DNA of 64,000 nucleotides from Bettongia penicillata ogilbyi (GCA_023548195.1 JAJHZJ010000800.1:682001-746000); one strand, 5' to 3'; shown: positions 35,822-46,719, numbered from the stretch's first letter. The notes: generated by a model not told the origin, from the letters alone. A program made the numbers and translations.

Positions 35822-36009
35822 AAAGACTGAGTTTCCCTATTTCACTCAGGTTAGAAATGCAGCAGTCACCCGTATATCTGATCCAAATATTGATCAGCAC
35901 AGAAGTTTTAACTCGTTCCATTTTTCCAGCCTGAACCTGTTTGCCCCTCTTTAGGTACCCTGGTGGCCCTCTAGTCTGGGATTCACCATACTGGTGCTGG
36001 ACTTTTGCC
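35822..36009 (-). pseudogene. 7SL (SRP) RNA pseudogene, 3' portion
   Basis: Read on the minus strand, this matches the 3' two-thirds of 7SL RNA, the scaffold of the signal recognition particle, with scattered substitutions. The strongest block on the + strand is TGATCAGCAC followed by the conserved AGTTTTRAC and CCTCTTTAGGTACCCTGGTGG segments, in the same order and spacing as 7SL. The match stops abruptly near 36009, at about 7SL position 115-120, and the remaining 5' end appears at 36776. Divergence and missing sequence make it non-functional. Marsupials are not known to have 7SL-derived SINEs, so a retropseudogene is the simplest reading. Confidence 0.85.
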
Positions 36010-36430
36010 ATTTGTCCTTCATTCTTGAGGAGGACTATGATATCAGGAAGATGTCATTATTTGCAAGTGAATTGGATTTAGGTGAGGGAAGACTGGTGCA
36101 AAGTCACCAGCCTCACTTTTTCCTCCAGAGCCATCTGGGTCCAGTGGTGAGATATAGCTCAGGATGACTGGAGATGGCCCTTGGCCTTTTTAAGGTAAGG
36201 TCTTTCCAAGGTCTCAGTTTGTCTGAGGCAATGCCCGTTCAGTGATTAAGCCTAGGTAAAAAGAGAGAAAGAATGGCCTCTTCTATCTGGTAAGAAAAAT
36301 AAAATCAATCTGGGAAGGGAAGACCCTCAGAGTTTCTGGTCAAAACAGAAACAATTTCTATTTATACTCACCCTGAGCCATCAGAATCCAAACAATGACC
36401 AAGTGAAGCTTTAGCCCTCCTGCAGCTCCA
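36010..36430 (+). repeat. Dispersed repeat, same family, copy 2
   Basis: Starts TTTGTCCTTCATTCTTGAGG exactly where the 7SL pseudogene match stops. Contains AAAGTCACCAGCCTCACTTT and GGATGACTGGAGATGGCCC. Best-preserved copy of the family in this window. Confidence 0.75.
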
Positions 36431-36439
36431 AGTTCAAGA

Positions 36440-36765
36440 AGCTAGGTAGCACTATATATAGAGGACCTGGAGTCAGGAAGAACTGAGTCCCAATTTGACA
36501 CTAGATACTTAGTAAATGAAATATACTATGTAAGAGAGAAGAAGAAGTACATTTTGGCTGGACCAAAGAGTGCATGAAGGAGAGTAAAGGGAGTAGACTC
36601 ACTTCACTACTGTCTACCTCAGTTTCATCAACCATATGATAGAGTCTGCATGGTGGGAATGATAATATTAACCTTCCTCCCAAGGTTGTGAGAATCAAAT
36701 GAAACAATATTTACCAAGTGTTTAGCACAGTGCTTGGCACATAGTAGGTACTCATGAAATGTTTT
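36440..36765 (+). repeat. L2-tailed SINE, interrupted
   Basis: GCTAGGTAGCACTATATATA head; about 80 unassigned bases at 36515-36597; then CTACCTCAGTTTCATCAACC and TTGGCACATAGTAGGTACTC. Lies inside the gap of the 7SL pseudogene. Confidence 0.7.
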
Positions 36766-36775
36766 TCCCCTCCTT

Positions 36776-36850
36776 CCTTCACCAGTCAAGTGATCCATTG
36801 GCCTTCCGAGCAGCAGGGATTACAGGCTTGTGCCTCTATGTCTGGTCTGA
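36776..36850 (-). pseudogene. 7SL RNA pseudogene, 5' portion (separated)
   Basis: The minus strand matches the first 55-60 nt of 7SL RNA (the Alu-domain 5' end). On the + strand it reads TCAAGTGATCC, then CCTTCCGAG, then GGGATTACAGGC. Orientation and order agree with the 3' portion at 35822-36009, so this is probably the same pseudogene split by intervening repeats. About 55-60 nt of 7SL between the pieces are not seen. Confidence 0.75.
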
Positions 36851-37257
36851 GCATCTAGAATCTTTAAAAAGATATATACAGAACATTGGACAAGGGAAGG
36901 TATCTGAAGATAATTTGGAAGAGTGAACTGTCCTGTAAGAATAATGTTAGGAACTTGAAAACCCAGAGTCAGCTGAGACTTAGGAAGAATGCTAAAGAAA
37001 ACAAAAAGAGCTTCCTCCTGCTTTATCTTTTCAAAAAGAGCTCTTAAAATAGCTATGTTTGGGTAAGAGGAAGAGAAAAGAAAGGATAAGGCTGCTGCTT
37101 GGCTGAAAACAATGATGATGCCAATGGAGAGAAGGTAGTACAACTTAACAGCAGACTTTTTTCTACCAAATGGAGAGTGTAGAATGAAAATGATTAACAG
37201 TAGATTGAAATAGGAAGGAGATAAATGAAAAAAATAAAAACTGTCCCTTAGTGGGAC

Positions 37258-37505
37258 AACTAGCCAGTACATTGGGATAGAGCGCTGGGTCTGGTGTCAA
37301 AAAGACTCATCTTTCTGAGTCAAATTTGACCTCAGACACTGACAAGCTGTGTGACCCTGGGAAAATCACTTAACCTTGTTTGCCTCTGTTTCCTCATCTG
37401 TATCAAAGAGTTGGAGAAGGGAATGGCAAATCACTCTAGTATCTTTGCCAAGAGAAAACCACAAAGAGTCAGACATGATTGAATTGACTGAACGGCAACA
37501 ACAAA
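37258..37505 (+). repeat. RTE-tailed SINE, full length
   Basis: CAACTAGCCAGTACATTGG head to CACAAAGAGTCAGACATG and CGGCAACAACA end. The usual GGGG before the tail is lost by a small deletion. Confidence 0.85.
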
Positions 37506-37834
37506 TATACGCTCTTAAGTTTAAGTTCTAATACCTGGATATCTGAGGGCACAGAAAGAAAACAAGCAACCTTGTGGATATGGGTGCTGAGTTATTGTGA
37601 GTGATCTCTGGATAATTGGAGAGAACAGGAGAGGCACTTAAAATTGGATATGTGCAAAAGCTATGGGCCCTGATTTTCAAAAAGGAGAAGGTAATCCTTC
37701 AAGCAAGCTTACTCTTATTCCTAGTAAAATTCTAGGACACATTATTAAAAGAATGGTTTCTGGGTACTTGGAACAAATTCCATGATCATAAAGAGTTGGC
37801 TCTTCTGAACATCCCAATTTCTACTGAGTGTATT

Positions 37835-38740
37835 GCCATCCTTCCATTCACCCAAGTTTGCAGCCTTGGGACCATTTTTGTTTCCTGACTCTTCCTCACC
37901 TTACATATGCAAATCCGTGGCCCAGTCTAACTAATCCTGCCTCTGAAGCAGCATGGAATAGTGTACAGGGTACCAGATCTGGAATTGAGAAGGTTGAGGT
38001 TCAAATACTACCTCAGATACTCATGAGTTATGTGATCCTAGGCAAATCCCAACTTTTATGTGCCTCACTAAGGGTTGGACAAAATTTCCTGTAAGGTACC
38101 CTCCAGCCTTAAATTTATCATCTTATATCTCATCATTTCTCCCATCTTTCTCCTTCTGTCCACTCACTTGAGCTACTTACTCTAGTTCAAGTCCTCATAA
38201 TTTCTTGCCTAGGCTATTGTAATAATCCCTTATTAGTTTTCATGCCTCAAGTCTTTCCCTTGTCTAATCTATTCTCCACAAAGCTGCCAAAATGACATTC
38301 CTAAAGCATAGATTTGACGGTCACTCCCCTTCTCTATAAACTCCAGTTGTTCCCTACTACTTTCCGATATGCATACTCTTTAGTCTAGTGAAAACATCCT
38401 TCTTGCTGTCTCCTATAGCACAGTGTAGTGCCATTGCACTGTCTTCTGTAACTAGAATGTCCCTTCATCACCTTTTTCTCGTACAGTAGAATTGCTGGTT
38501 AACCTTCGAAGGTTGGAAAAAGTATCCCCTACACCAGGCCTTTTCTGATTCCCTAGCTACTAGTGTCTCCCCCTCAAAAACAAAACAAACAAGCAGCACG
38601 TGGTTTTTGTTTTGTTTATACTTAACATGTCTCCAGAATTTGAGGCCCTTGAGGGCAGGGACTTCTATTTTTTTCCTGTTTCTCTAGGACCTTACAAAGT
38701 ATCTGGCACATAGTATTCAATAAATGCTTGTTGATGAATG
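37835..38740 (+). mobile_element. L2 LINE 3' half with nested SINE
   Basis: Sense L2: GCAGCCTTGGGACCATTTTTG near 37859, then an L3-tailed SINE (37943-38118), then the L2 body (AAGCTGCCAAAATGACATTCC at 38281) and the 3' terminus CCCTTGAGGGCAGGGACTT and AATAAATGCTTGTTGATGA. Good order over 900 bp. Confidence 0.8.
37943..38118 (+). repeat. L3-tailed SINE nested in L2
   Basis: GAAGCAGCATGGAATAGTG head, TTATGTGATCCTAGGC core, GGTACCCTCCAGCC tail. Confidence 0.78.
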
Positions 38741-39371
38741 GTTTCATGATGTCAAGAATACTTCCTCTGTTTTGTTTTGGTTTGAGTATCATGTCTCCTA
38801 TATTCAACCTTATTGATTTACAGAATGTGACAGGAACTGTAGGAGGCCCAGAGTGCCATCTCCTTGTTTGAGCTAAATTGTCCCTAAAAGATAGTTCTCA
38901 CTTTATATAAGTGTGGCAGATTTCTCCACCTCTACATTAAGTGATTTTTATATAATGAGAATATGCCTAGAGACTTGGGGAAGGAAAGAAGCAAGGGGGA
39001 GAGGCAAGAAGGGGTCCACTGGCATATGGAGAAAGGGGAAGGCACACAGTTTAAGGACACATAGGGACCAAGGACAGAGAAGTAAGAGCAGAAGGAACAC
39101 TTGGGGTTAGTGACAGATCCGAGGTACCCAAGAAAGGCAAGGTAGACAATTGGAACTGGACAGGCGTGAGGAGTGGGAATGATGGGAAAGAGGGCAAAGG
39201 TGTCTCTCAGCCCTGCAGGTCTTAAGCCAAGTCCCTGATTGGGCAGGGTGGTAGTGGTTTCTCAGAGCCTCTGTTCTGCTTTCCCTTGGAGGCTTGTTGT
39301 GGTTGTTGTTGTTTTTTTTTTTTTTTTGATGGAAAGGAGGAAGGTCCACAAGCTGAGGAGCAAGAGGAGGG

Positions 39372-39373
<2 letters not shown>

Positions 39374-39455
<82 letters not shown>
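39374..39455. repeat. (GA)41 microsatellite
   Basis: 82 bp of pure GA, preceded at 39312-39327 by a T run. Confidence 0.96.
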
Positions 39456-39457
<2 letters not shown>

Positions 39458-39861
39458 CCACAGTACTATACAGTAAAGTTAATGTAGGTGGTTTTTTGGA
39501 ATGTAGATTTCTTTCAGAATTCTTTATGTAAAGTTGGATTTGCATAATGAGAACTGTTTATATTGCAAATCATGATTCCACGCTTTGGGGTTCATTTTAT
39601 ATTTTCTCAATATGCACATTGCTGTAAGTACAACTGCTTGGATCATTGTAATTATATGATTCTCAATAGGAGAGACCTATAGGATCCATCTTCCTTCAAT
39701 GATTGTTTTCTTGTTATTTAAATATGTAGGATCGATGCAAATGAATCTGTCCATATGTCTAGAGGACAATTGGCATATGTAATCTTCCCCTCTGGCTCTG
39801 TCCTCCAGCTCCATTGGCTGTGCTCAGATAGAGAGTGGATGACCATATGCTAAGGATGTTA

Positions 39862-40480
39862 TGGGGGAATTTTTAAAAATTAATTTATTGGTTTTCAGTT
39901 TTCAACAATCACTGCCATATGTTTTAAATTTTCTCCCCTTCCTTCTCCAAGATGGAATGAAATCTTATGTAGGTTCTACACATACATTCTCATTAAACAC
40001 ATTTTCACATTAGCCATGTTGCATAGAAGAATAAAACGAATGGGGAGAAACCATGAAAAAAACCAAACCAAAACAAAATAAAAAAGAAAATAGTCTGCTT
40101 TATTTTAAGTTCAGATTCTGTAGTTCTTTCTCCGGATGTGAATGACATTTTGCATCAAAACTCCATTGAAAATGTTTTAGGACCTTGCATTGCTATGAAA
40201 GAGCACAGAAAAGAGTCCTCAGAAAAAGAAAGAGTCCTTGCACACTGTGACAGTTACTATGTACAAAGTTCTCTTGGTTCCACTCGTTTTACTCAGCATC
40301 AGTTCATATAAGTCTTTCAGGTTTTTCTGAAGGCTGACTGTTTGTCATTTCTTATAGCACAACAGTATTCCATTACATTCATATACCACAACTTGTTCAG
40401 CCATTCCCCAATTGATGGGCATTCCCTTGATTTCCTGTTCTTGACTACCACAAAAAGAGCTGCTATGTGGGGGAATTTTT
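39862..40480 (-). mobile_element. L1 3' end with 13-bp target-site duplication
   Basis: An antisense L1 3' fragment (39875-40467) flanked by exact copies of TGGGGGAATTTTT at 39862-39874 and 40468-40480. The L1 3' UTR start and the GCTGCTAT-side truncation sit directly against the duplications. This shows target-primed insertion of a 5'-truncated copy into what is now a DPF3 intron. Confidence 0.88.
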
Positions 40481-40484
40481 GCAT

Positions 40485-40545
40485 TGAGTAAGAGACTTGA
40501 CTAGATGACCTTTAAAGCCCCTTCCAATTCTAAGAATCTGTGATT
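40485..40545 (+). repeat. L3-type SINE tail
   Basis: GACTTGACTAGATGACCTTTA and AAGAATCTGTGAT only. It abuts the right target duplication of the L1 at 39862-40480, so the L1 may have inserted into this SINE. Confidence 0.65.
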
Positions 40546-40724
40546 TGTTCTTTTATGTATCACTTGCCAATTGGGTGAGAGAACATTGAACGACTGTCAA
40601 AGTGATGTCCTGTTACACATATGGTTGTAGAATTCTTGATTTCCTTCAAAGCTTGGGTATCATCTCTTGATTTCATCACCACCATTCAAATCCTTACCAG
40701 CGCATGATAAATATCAGTTAATAA

Positions 40725-40860
40725 TGAGTGTTGTGTCCATTTTACAGATGAGGATGTTAAGGCCTAGAGTGAAGTAGACTTACCCAGATTAACAAAGTGT
40801 TTTAGGAGCAGATTTACAAATGAATTCAGGATTTATGATTCCTTCGTCACCCGGAGTGTA
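40725..40860 (-). repeat. MIR-like SINE fragment
   Basis: TCCATTTTACAGATGAGGATG, then GAGCAGATTTACAAATGAATT. Head end decayed. Confidence 0.6.
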
Positions 40861-41389
40861 TCTCTGGGTTCACATTCTCCAGTTGCTTTTGGTGATTCCT
40901 TTTCTTTTCCTGCCCCTTACCCCTCCAAAAAAAACCTTTATAGCTACCCACCATGTGTTCCAAGCTCCTCTGATGGTATCTTGGCAGAGTCATTATCATA
41001 GATAAAGTAGGGAAGTAGTGAAGAGAGCTTCTTCTCCTCTCACTATGCATTCAGAATTCTGGTTCCTGCTGGGATCAAGTTCCTTTGCTTAAATTGCTCC
41101 CAGATGCCTCTCCTCCTCAAGGCAAGGAGTTAGTGGGGGGAAATTCCCCTTTGCCAAAAGAGAGGTATATACACAAAAAGTGCTGCATTGAGAATCTTAT
41201 TGGTCTTGGAAAGGGGCAAAAATATATCTGCTTTCTAAGGGATTCACTTTGAAGGGAAAGAGAGAGGAGGAGGGTTTGATTGCCCTTGTAATCTGTCCTC
41301 ATTCTCTGCTTGTTCTACAGGATCCAGGTGCACATTTTCCAAAATTGGAAAGATGATGAAAATTGTAGATAGGGACAGAATTTGCTTCT

Positions 41390-41475
41390 TCCTCTGAACC
41401 TCAGCACCTAGGACAGCACCTCAGTGCCCTGGCTCAGTCAGCACCTTGCATGTAGCAGGCACTTAATCACTGACT
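41390..41475 (+). mobile_element. L2 3' terminus fragment
   Basis: CAGCACCTAGGACAGCACC, then GTAGCAGGCACTTAATCACTG, the L2 3' end in sense orientation. Short and isolated. Confidence 0.5.
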
Positions 41476-41689
41476 TTCTTTGTGGGACTAAATTCTTTCT
41501 AAAGCTGGGTTCTATATAAGTGATGATTCTAAGGGTGCCTAGGATAAAAGACCAGCTGGTGGAAAGAAATGCTTTAATTCAGTGTATGAGGATGTGGAAT
41601 TTTTTAAATGTCTTGGACTTGAGTTTTACTTTGATTCTACATGACAGACAATTAAATAATTATTATGCCATATGCTCTTCTTCCTGAGA

Positions 41690-41855
41690 GTTTTTGACTT
41701 AGAATCAGGAAGTTCTGGATTCAAATCCCATCTCAAACACTTGTGGGCAAGTCGCTTAACCTCTCTGTGACTCAATTTCTTGATCTATAAAATGAAAGAA
41801 TTGGACTCAGTGGTCTCTAAAATCCCTTCCATCTCTAAATCTATGATTCTATTCT
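41690..41855 (+). repeat. L3-tailed SINE
   Basis: TTGACTTAGAATCAGGAAG, GGGCAAGTCGCTTAACC and AATCTATGATTCTATTC. Confidence 0.82.
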
Positions 41856-42236
41856 CTACCCACTTACCTGTCCCCACCTCCCCGCTTCCTCCCTCTGAAG
41901 AGGAAATATCATAATTGTTCTCTTAATTATTTTCCCCAGTGGGCTCTTTTAGAAGTTTCAAGAGCTGTTCTGAAGGGTAAGGTAACCCATCTGAAAACGT
42001 GTGATTGATTCTATTTGTTGAAAGTAAAATAATACTTGTGGAAGTATTGCATAAATTATAAGTCAAGAATCTGTGATTTTGTCACCAGGGGAACTCCTTC
42101 CACCAATACAAATAGTAATTGGTTTGTAATTTATAATCTTTGAGATTCAATTGACTTGCTGATGGTAGTAACTAGATGATAGCTAGTAAGTATCATAGGG
42201 TAGATCTTTTGACTCCACTCCAGCACTCTATATACT

Positions 42237-42865
42237 ATGCCACACTACCTCAGTGGATAGAGTGCTGGACTTGGAATCAAGAACTGAATTCAAATCCTTC
42301 CCTAAACACTTGCTAGCTGTATAACCATCATCATGTCACTTAACTCCTCTCAGCCTCAGTTTCCTCATCTGTAAAATGAAATTAATAATAGCACCTACCT
42401 CCCTTAAACACTGATGGAGGCAACATAGTATAATAGAAAGACCAAAGGACTTAGAATCTGAAGCCTTGGAGTCAAGTTCTCACTCTATCACTTCCCAACC
42501 ATGGACCAAGTCCTTAATATCTCTGAACCCTAGCTCTTCAACATGAAAAATATAGATAATAATATCTCATAGAGTTGTTGTGAGGCTCAAATGACTAATG
42601 CAAAGTATGTGCTTTGTAACTATAAATCTTTTTGCATGTGATCTATGATCATTGGTCAGCATCATGTTTGATCACCATGATATATGCGAGACCCTAGAAA
42701 AGTCATTTAAACTTCTGTTTGCCTCAGTTTCCTCAAATGTAAAATGATGATAATAATAGCACCTATCCCCCAGGATTATTGTGAGAACTAACTAAAATGA
42801 TATTTGTAAAATGCTTAGTACAGTGCCTGAGATATACTAGATGCTTAATAAATGGTTGTTTTCTT
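42237..42865 (+). repeat. Three SINEs in tandem, all L2/MIR type
   Basis: 42237-42420 (CTCAGTGGATAGAGTGCTGG), 42418-42640 (GGAGGCAACATAGTATAATAG) and 42680-42865 (ACCCTAGAAAAGTCATTTAAAC to GATGCTTAATAAATGGTTG). Only the third keeps the full L2-like tail. Confidence 0.82.
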
Positions 42866-43974
42866 TGTCCTCCTTTCCCTTCCTCTTTCCTTTCTTCTTT
42901 CTTTCTTTCCTTCTTACCTGATGAAATTGCTCAAAATACAAGTATGCAGATACTGAGCATTTCTAAGTCATTCTTAAACCTCATTTCTTCCAAAAAGTCC
43001 ATTCTGATTAAATGGAATTAAGGTGTGTGCTAAGTTACCTCCCTTAATTTCAGAGAGGAATCTGATTTCCATAAAGTCCAGTTGCCAAACTAGACAAGGG
43101 CAGGTTCTAAATTACAGAACAATTGTTGACATCTGGGAATGCCTGGGTCTTCATGGCAATGGCAGGCTCTGCTGGACCACCAATATGCAAGAACATAGCT
43201 ATGGGAATGGCAGCTCATAACTCTCAAATTCTTCAGCATGGTGTCTACAACTTACATTAGTATAGATGAGCAAGAGATGTGTTCCTGAGAGTGGTAGTGT
43301 GGATATCCCCTGAATAAGTTTGATGTGACATAATATGGGACATGGCCCTGACTTCGGAGACTTTTTTCCCCCTGTGGGTGAAAATAGTCTAAGATCTTCC
43401 AACCTTAGTGCAAGGCTCATGGTGGGGCTCTGTGAGGGAGTCTGCCTTTCCATATGTTAGCAGACTTCTGCTTCCTTCATAACCTGGATGACTCTAGTGA
43501 GCAATCATCCAGGAAGAGTTTCTTCCTTTTTCCCTCTCTCTCCTTGCCCCTCCTTTCTAGACTTGTCTGTATTGATTGTCATACTTGCCTTTTCCTTTTG
43601 AAAAATAGTGCTAATAAAAGCACTTGTTAGGGGAAAAATGCTTGAAGATCTTTAGGGGGCAGGGTGTCTGGGTTGTATAACTGAAGCTTTTAAGTTTACC
43701 TGAGCTCTTATAGCTCATCACTTTGGAGGTTGGAGGGGCTTATTTGGGAGAGGACGGGGAAAGGGGTATGATGGAATTGCATGCTGAAAATGAGTCCCAT
43801 GTAAAGCTTTAATAAATCATAGCTTCTAATGGGACCCATTTTCAAGAGAAGCCTTGGAGGCCTCCTGGATTTAAGGCAAGGGTCGGTGAAATCTTGGAGA
43901 ATGAAAACTGTAGTAACAGAAGGTGCTGACCTATCACCCTCTTCACCCCTTCCTTTTTCTTGTCTCCCCTCTAG

Positions 43975-44112
43975 TCTGTGGCAAGCGTTACAAGAACCGG
44001 CCTGGGCTCAGCTATCATTATGCTCATACACACCTAGCCAGTGAAGAAGGGGATGAAGCCCGAGAGCAAGAGACACGGTCCCCCCCTGTCCACAGAAATG
44101 AAAACCACAGAC
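43975..44112 (+). CDS. DPF3: DPF3 internal exon C (C2H2 zinc finger body)
   Basis: This 138-nt exon encodes (I)[19 protein letters not shown], then [18 protein letters not shown] and VHRNENHR, ending in the first base of the next codon. It supplies the second cysteine and both histidines of the Krueppel-type C2H2 finger (C-x2-C-x12-H-x4-H) that precedes the double PHD finger. The pyrimidine-rich acceptor ends CCCTCTAG and the donor is GAC|GTGAGT. Both ends are in phase 1 and the length is a multiple of three, so skipping would keep frame but remove most of the finger. Against remembered human DPF3, Arg-Glu replaces Gln-Asp (EAREQE) and Val replaces Asn (SPPVHR). The next exon should start CA-CAG-AAA (P-Q-K) and was not found in the window. 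Confidence 0.96.
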
Positions 44113-44199
44113 GTGAGTACCTTCCTATCCTTTGCTTTTGATTTATTTGTTTGGGCCTGGGATGAAATAGGGTTGGGGGTAGATGGATAAAGAACTGAG

Positions 44200-44201
<2 letters not shown>

Positions 44202-44277
<76 letters not shown>

Positions 44278-44404
44278 TTCTCTTTCCCTCTCTCTGTCTC
44301 TCTTTCCCTCTCTCTCTCTCTTTTCACTCTCTTTCCCTTTCCCTTTTCCTCTCCCTCACCCCCTTCCTCTCCCCCCATCCCTTTCTTTTCCTCCTCCTCC
44401 CTGA
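44202..44404 (+). repeat. (TC)31 and flanking pyrimidine tract
   Basis: Pure TC at 44202-44263, then imperfect C/T to 44404. Begins 90 nt after the exon C donor. Confidence 0.95.
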
Positions 44405-46000
44405 ACCTTTCCTAGGTTCCTGTTCATTCTTATTGATTTGCTTTATGCCATGGGGAAAGCTGGATTTTTGAGCAGAACTGTTTAGCCCTCTCTGTTGCTA
44501 AGCTGAGCTCGAGGACTCCATGCCAGCTCAGCATGAACTATATGGCAGACCGCATTTCTATCACTGTTCCCAGAGGGAGGGAAGGGAAGTGGTTAAAGGA
44601 AGAAATAGGAGGGGTCCTTAACTAACCCAACATCAAATGTCAGTCCTGCTGTGGCTGTTCCTCAGATCAAGGAAATCTACCACTTGCTTCTGTAGAACCA
44701 AGTTTTGACTTGCCCAGCTAGTGATGAATTTGGTACTACTGCCTTTGGGCGTGTCTATTCTGACTGAATATTGAATTTCACTATTCAGCCATCATGAGCT
44801 ATACGAAAGTATCTTTGATTTATTCTTCTGTGCACTGACTCTGGCTTTACTTTTGGGGTCAGAATTTTGCTGCAGGAGTCTTTTGCCCTGGATATAGTGC
44901 CCTAGAGTCTTCAGGCTGTTTTGCATGTGCACTCAGCTTACAAACATTATCTGTGTGTCCTTGTTCTTTCAAAAGCAGTGTTCAATAGACCTAAACAGGT
45001 CCCTGAAGGACTTCCATTTCCTTTTCCATTTTCACTTTCCATCTTCTGCTGGACCAGCCACCAAACTGTGGTTTGGTTATTCAAAAACTATTAATACATG
45101 AAGACTCAGAGTTGGTAGTAGGGATGCCTGATAAAGTCTTAAATTGATTACCTCTTCCTATCACCAAAACCTAGAATTGAGAAGAGTCTTAATAAATAAT
45201 TTTGTAGGTGTTGATGCTTATAAGTCATATGATCATACATTTGTTTTCTTTCTGGGGAGATGCTTCTTGTCCTAATCACCCCCCACTGTTTTGTTCAGAA
45301 AGAGGAAAAAGAAATCAACCTGCTTATTCTAAAGTTGCATCTTCCTTCTGGGCATAGCTTCTTTCCTTTACATAGTGTGGCTCTTTATTTATATCGACAT
45401 CTTGAAAGTATATATTAGTTTGCTATTATTTCCAATCTCCCCCCACATCCAAACACTTTCTACCCCAAAACCTTTTTCCAAGTGGGCACATTTTTCCCCC
45501 TCCAGCATCCTCTTTTCATCCTACCATCTTAGAATTATTTTCTTCCCTGGTTCTTTGTTTTCCTGTTCCTTATCTGGCCTTGCTTAACTGTGTGGGGGAG
45601 CACAGCTCCTCCCTGTATTTCAGGTTGAGTAGCTGCAGAGTCTGAGCAGAATAAAGTAATATCCTCCTTAGCTCTTCACCTGATCCCCTCTGGGTTGCAC
45701 ATTCACATCTGAGAAGGGCACTGGCATTTCCACCCTCTCTCCAACATCAGCTTCTTGCGTGATCTTATTGGCTGGATGTCCTTGGCTCTTTGCAGAAAAC
45801 TGCCTCTTGTTTTCAACTGAAACCATTTCTTCTTCTTAAGTGGATGTGCCTTTGTAAGAAATCATATCTTGATTCTTGCTTTGATCTTTCCAGGCCATTT
45901 TGCACTTTCGGTTCATTGTCTTGCACCCTGGTTGCAACCCTTTCTCTGTCCCTTCTTTTTTCTCCTGTTGATGAGAAAACTGGTTCTTCAAAGAGATCAT

Positions 46001-46082
46001 CTGATTGACCTAAGTTTCAGACCATGTGGAAGATAATAGTTATGTCATGGGCAAAAATTCAGGGACTTTCACAAACCACAAA
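46001..46082 (+). repeat. Segment shared with 48772-48876
   Basis: CTGATTGACCTAAGTTTCAG, GTGGAAGATAATAGTTATG and GGGACTTTCACAAACC recur in order 2.7 kb downstream. Here it lies in otherwise unremarkable intron sequence, so it is the more likely source. Confidence 0.7.
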
Positions 46083-46154
46083 TTCACTCAAGCTCCTTTA
46101 TATACTCATTTGAAGACTGTTTTTGATTAATCCTAGTATTGCTATACTCTTTGA

Positions 46155-46580
46155 GAGGAATCCAGTATCTTAACCAAAGATCAATCAAGTATTTGTTACA
46201 TGTCTATTATATGCTAGGGCCCCAAATGTAAAAGTTGAACAGTCCCTACCTTCAAGGTGCTTACATTTTACTAGGGTGATACCTAATGTTCACAGGTAAG
46301 TAAATTCAGGAGATACGTAAAATAAAGCTACAGTGATGGGTGGGGAGATGACACTAACAAGGGCTCTGAGCCACATTGTGAAAAGCTTTAAGTGCTAAAA
46401 CAGAGTCGTTTGTATTTGATACTAAATATAAAAGGGTGCTATTGAAGTTTCTTGAGTAGAGGAATGACCTGATCAGATCTTCATTTTAAGGACATTCCAT
46501 TGGAAGTGATATGGAGAACGAGTTGGATAGGGGAGAGTCTAGGTACCAAGAGATTATTACAGTAATTTGAGGGAGAGTTG
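46155..46580 (-). mobile_element. L2 LINE 3' half
   Basis: The minus-strand L2 3' terminus lies at 46155-46275 (CTATTATATGCTAGGGCCCC, CAGTCCCTACCTTCAAGGTGC). It is followed by body complement with TAGAGGAATGACCTGATCAG, up to about 46580. Confidence 0.75.
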
Positions 46581-46589
46581 AAGCCTGTG

Positions 46590-46715
46590 ACCTTTCAGAA
46601 CCTCAATCTTATCTGTAAAAAAGGGAATAATAACACTTGTAGTACTTGACAAAGTTGTGGGGACTTCTGAAAACCTTAAATAGCTCTATAAATGTGTTCA
46701 TAGTATTATTCCACC
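46590..46715 (+). repeat. L2-tailed SINE, headless
   Basis: TTATCTGTAAAAAAGGG, ATAATAACACTTGTAGTAC and TAAATAGCTCTATAAATGTG. Confidence 0.65.
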
Positions 46716-46719
46716 CCCC

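Larger units (their letters stand above)
22786..43974 (+). other. DPF3: DPF3 intron B-C, 21,189 bp
   Basis: Complete phase-1 intron splitting the zinc-finger Ile codon. It carries a CTG tract and a 400-bp pyrimidine tract near its 5' end, antisense L1 fragments, L2 and L3/CR1 remnants, a split 7SL pseudogene and many SINEs. Nothing is recognised in 23700-24510, 24720-25420, 27650-28045, 29770-30110, 32040-32465, 34465-35570, 36855-37255, 38745-39300, 39460-39860, 40860-41380 and 42920-43970. Confidence 0.9.

Noticed and set aside
36820..37272. 150-codon minus-strand open frame
   Set aside because: Hydrophobic, repeat-free but without any recognisable motif. It overlaps the 7SL fragment and a SINE head at its ends.
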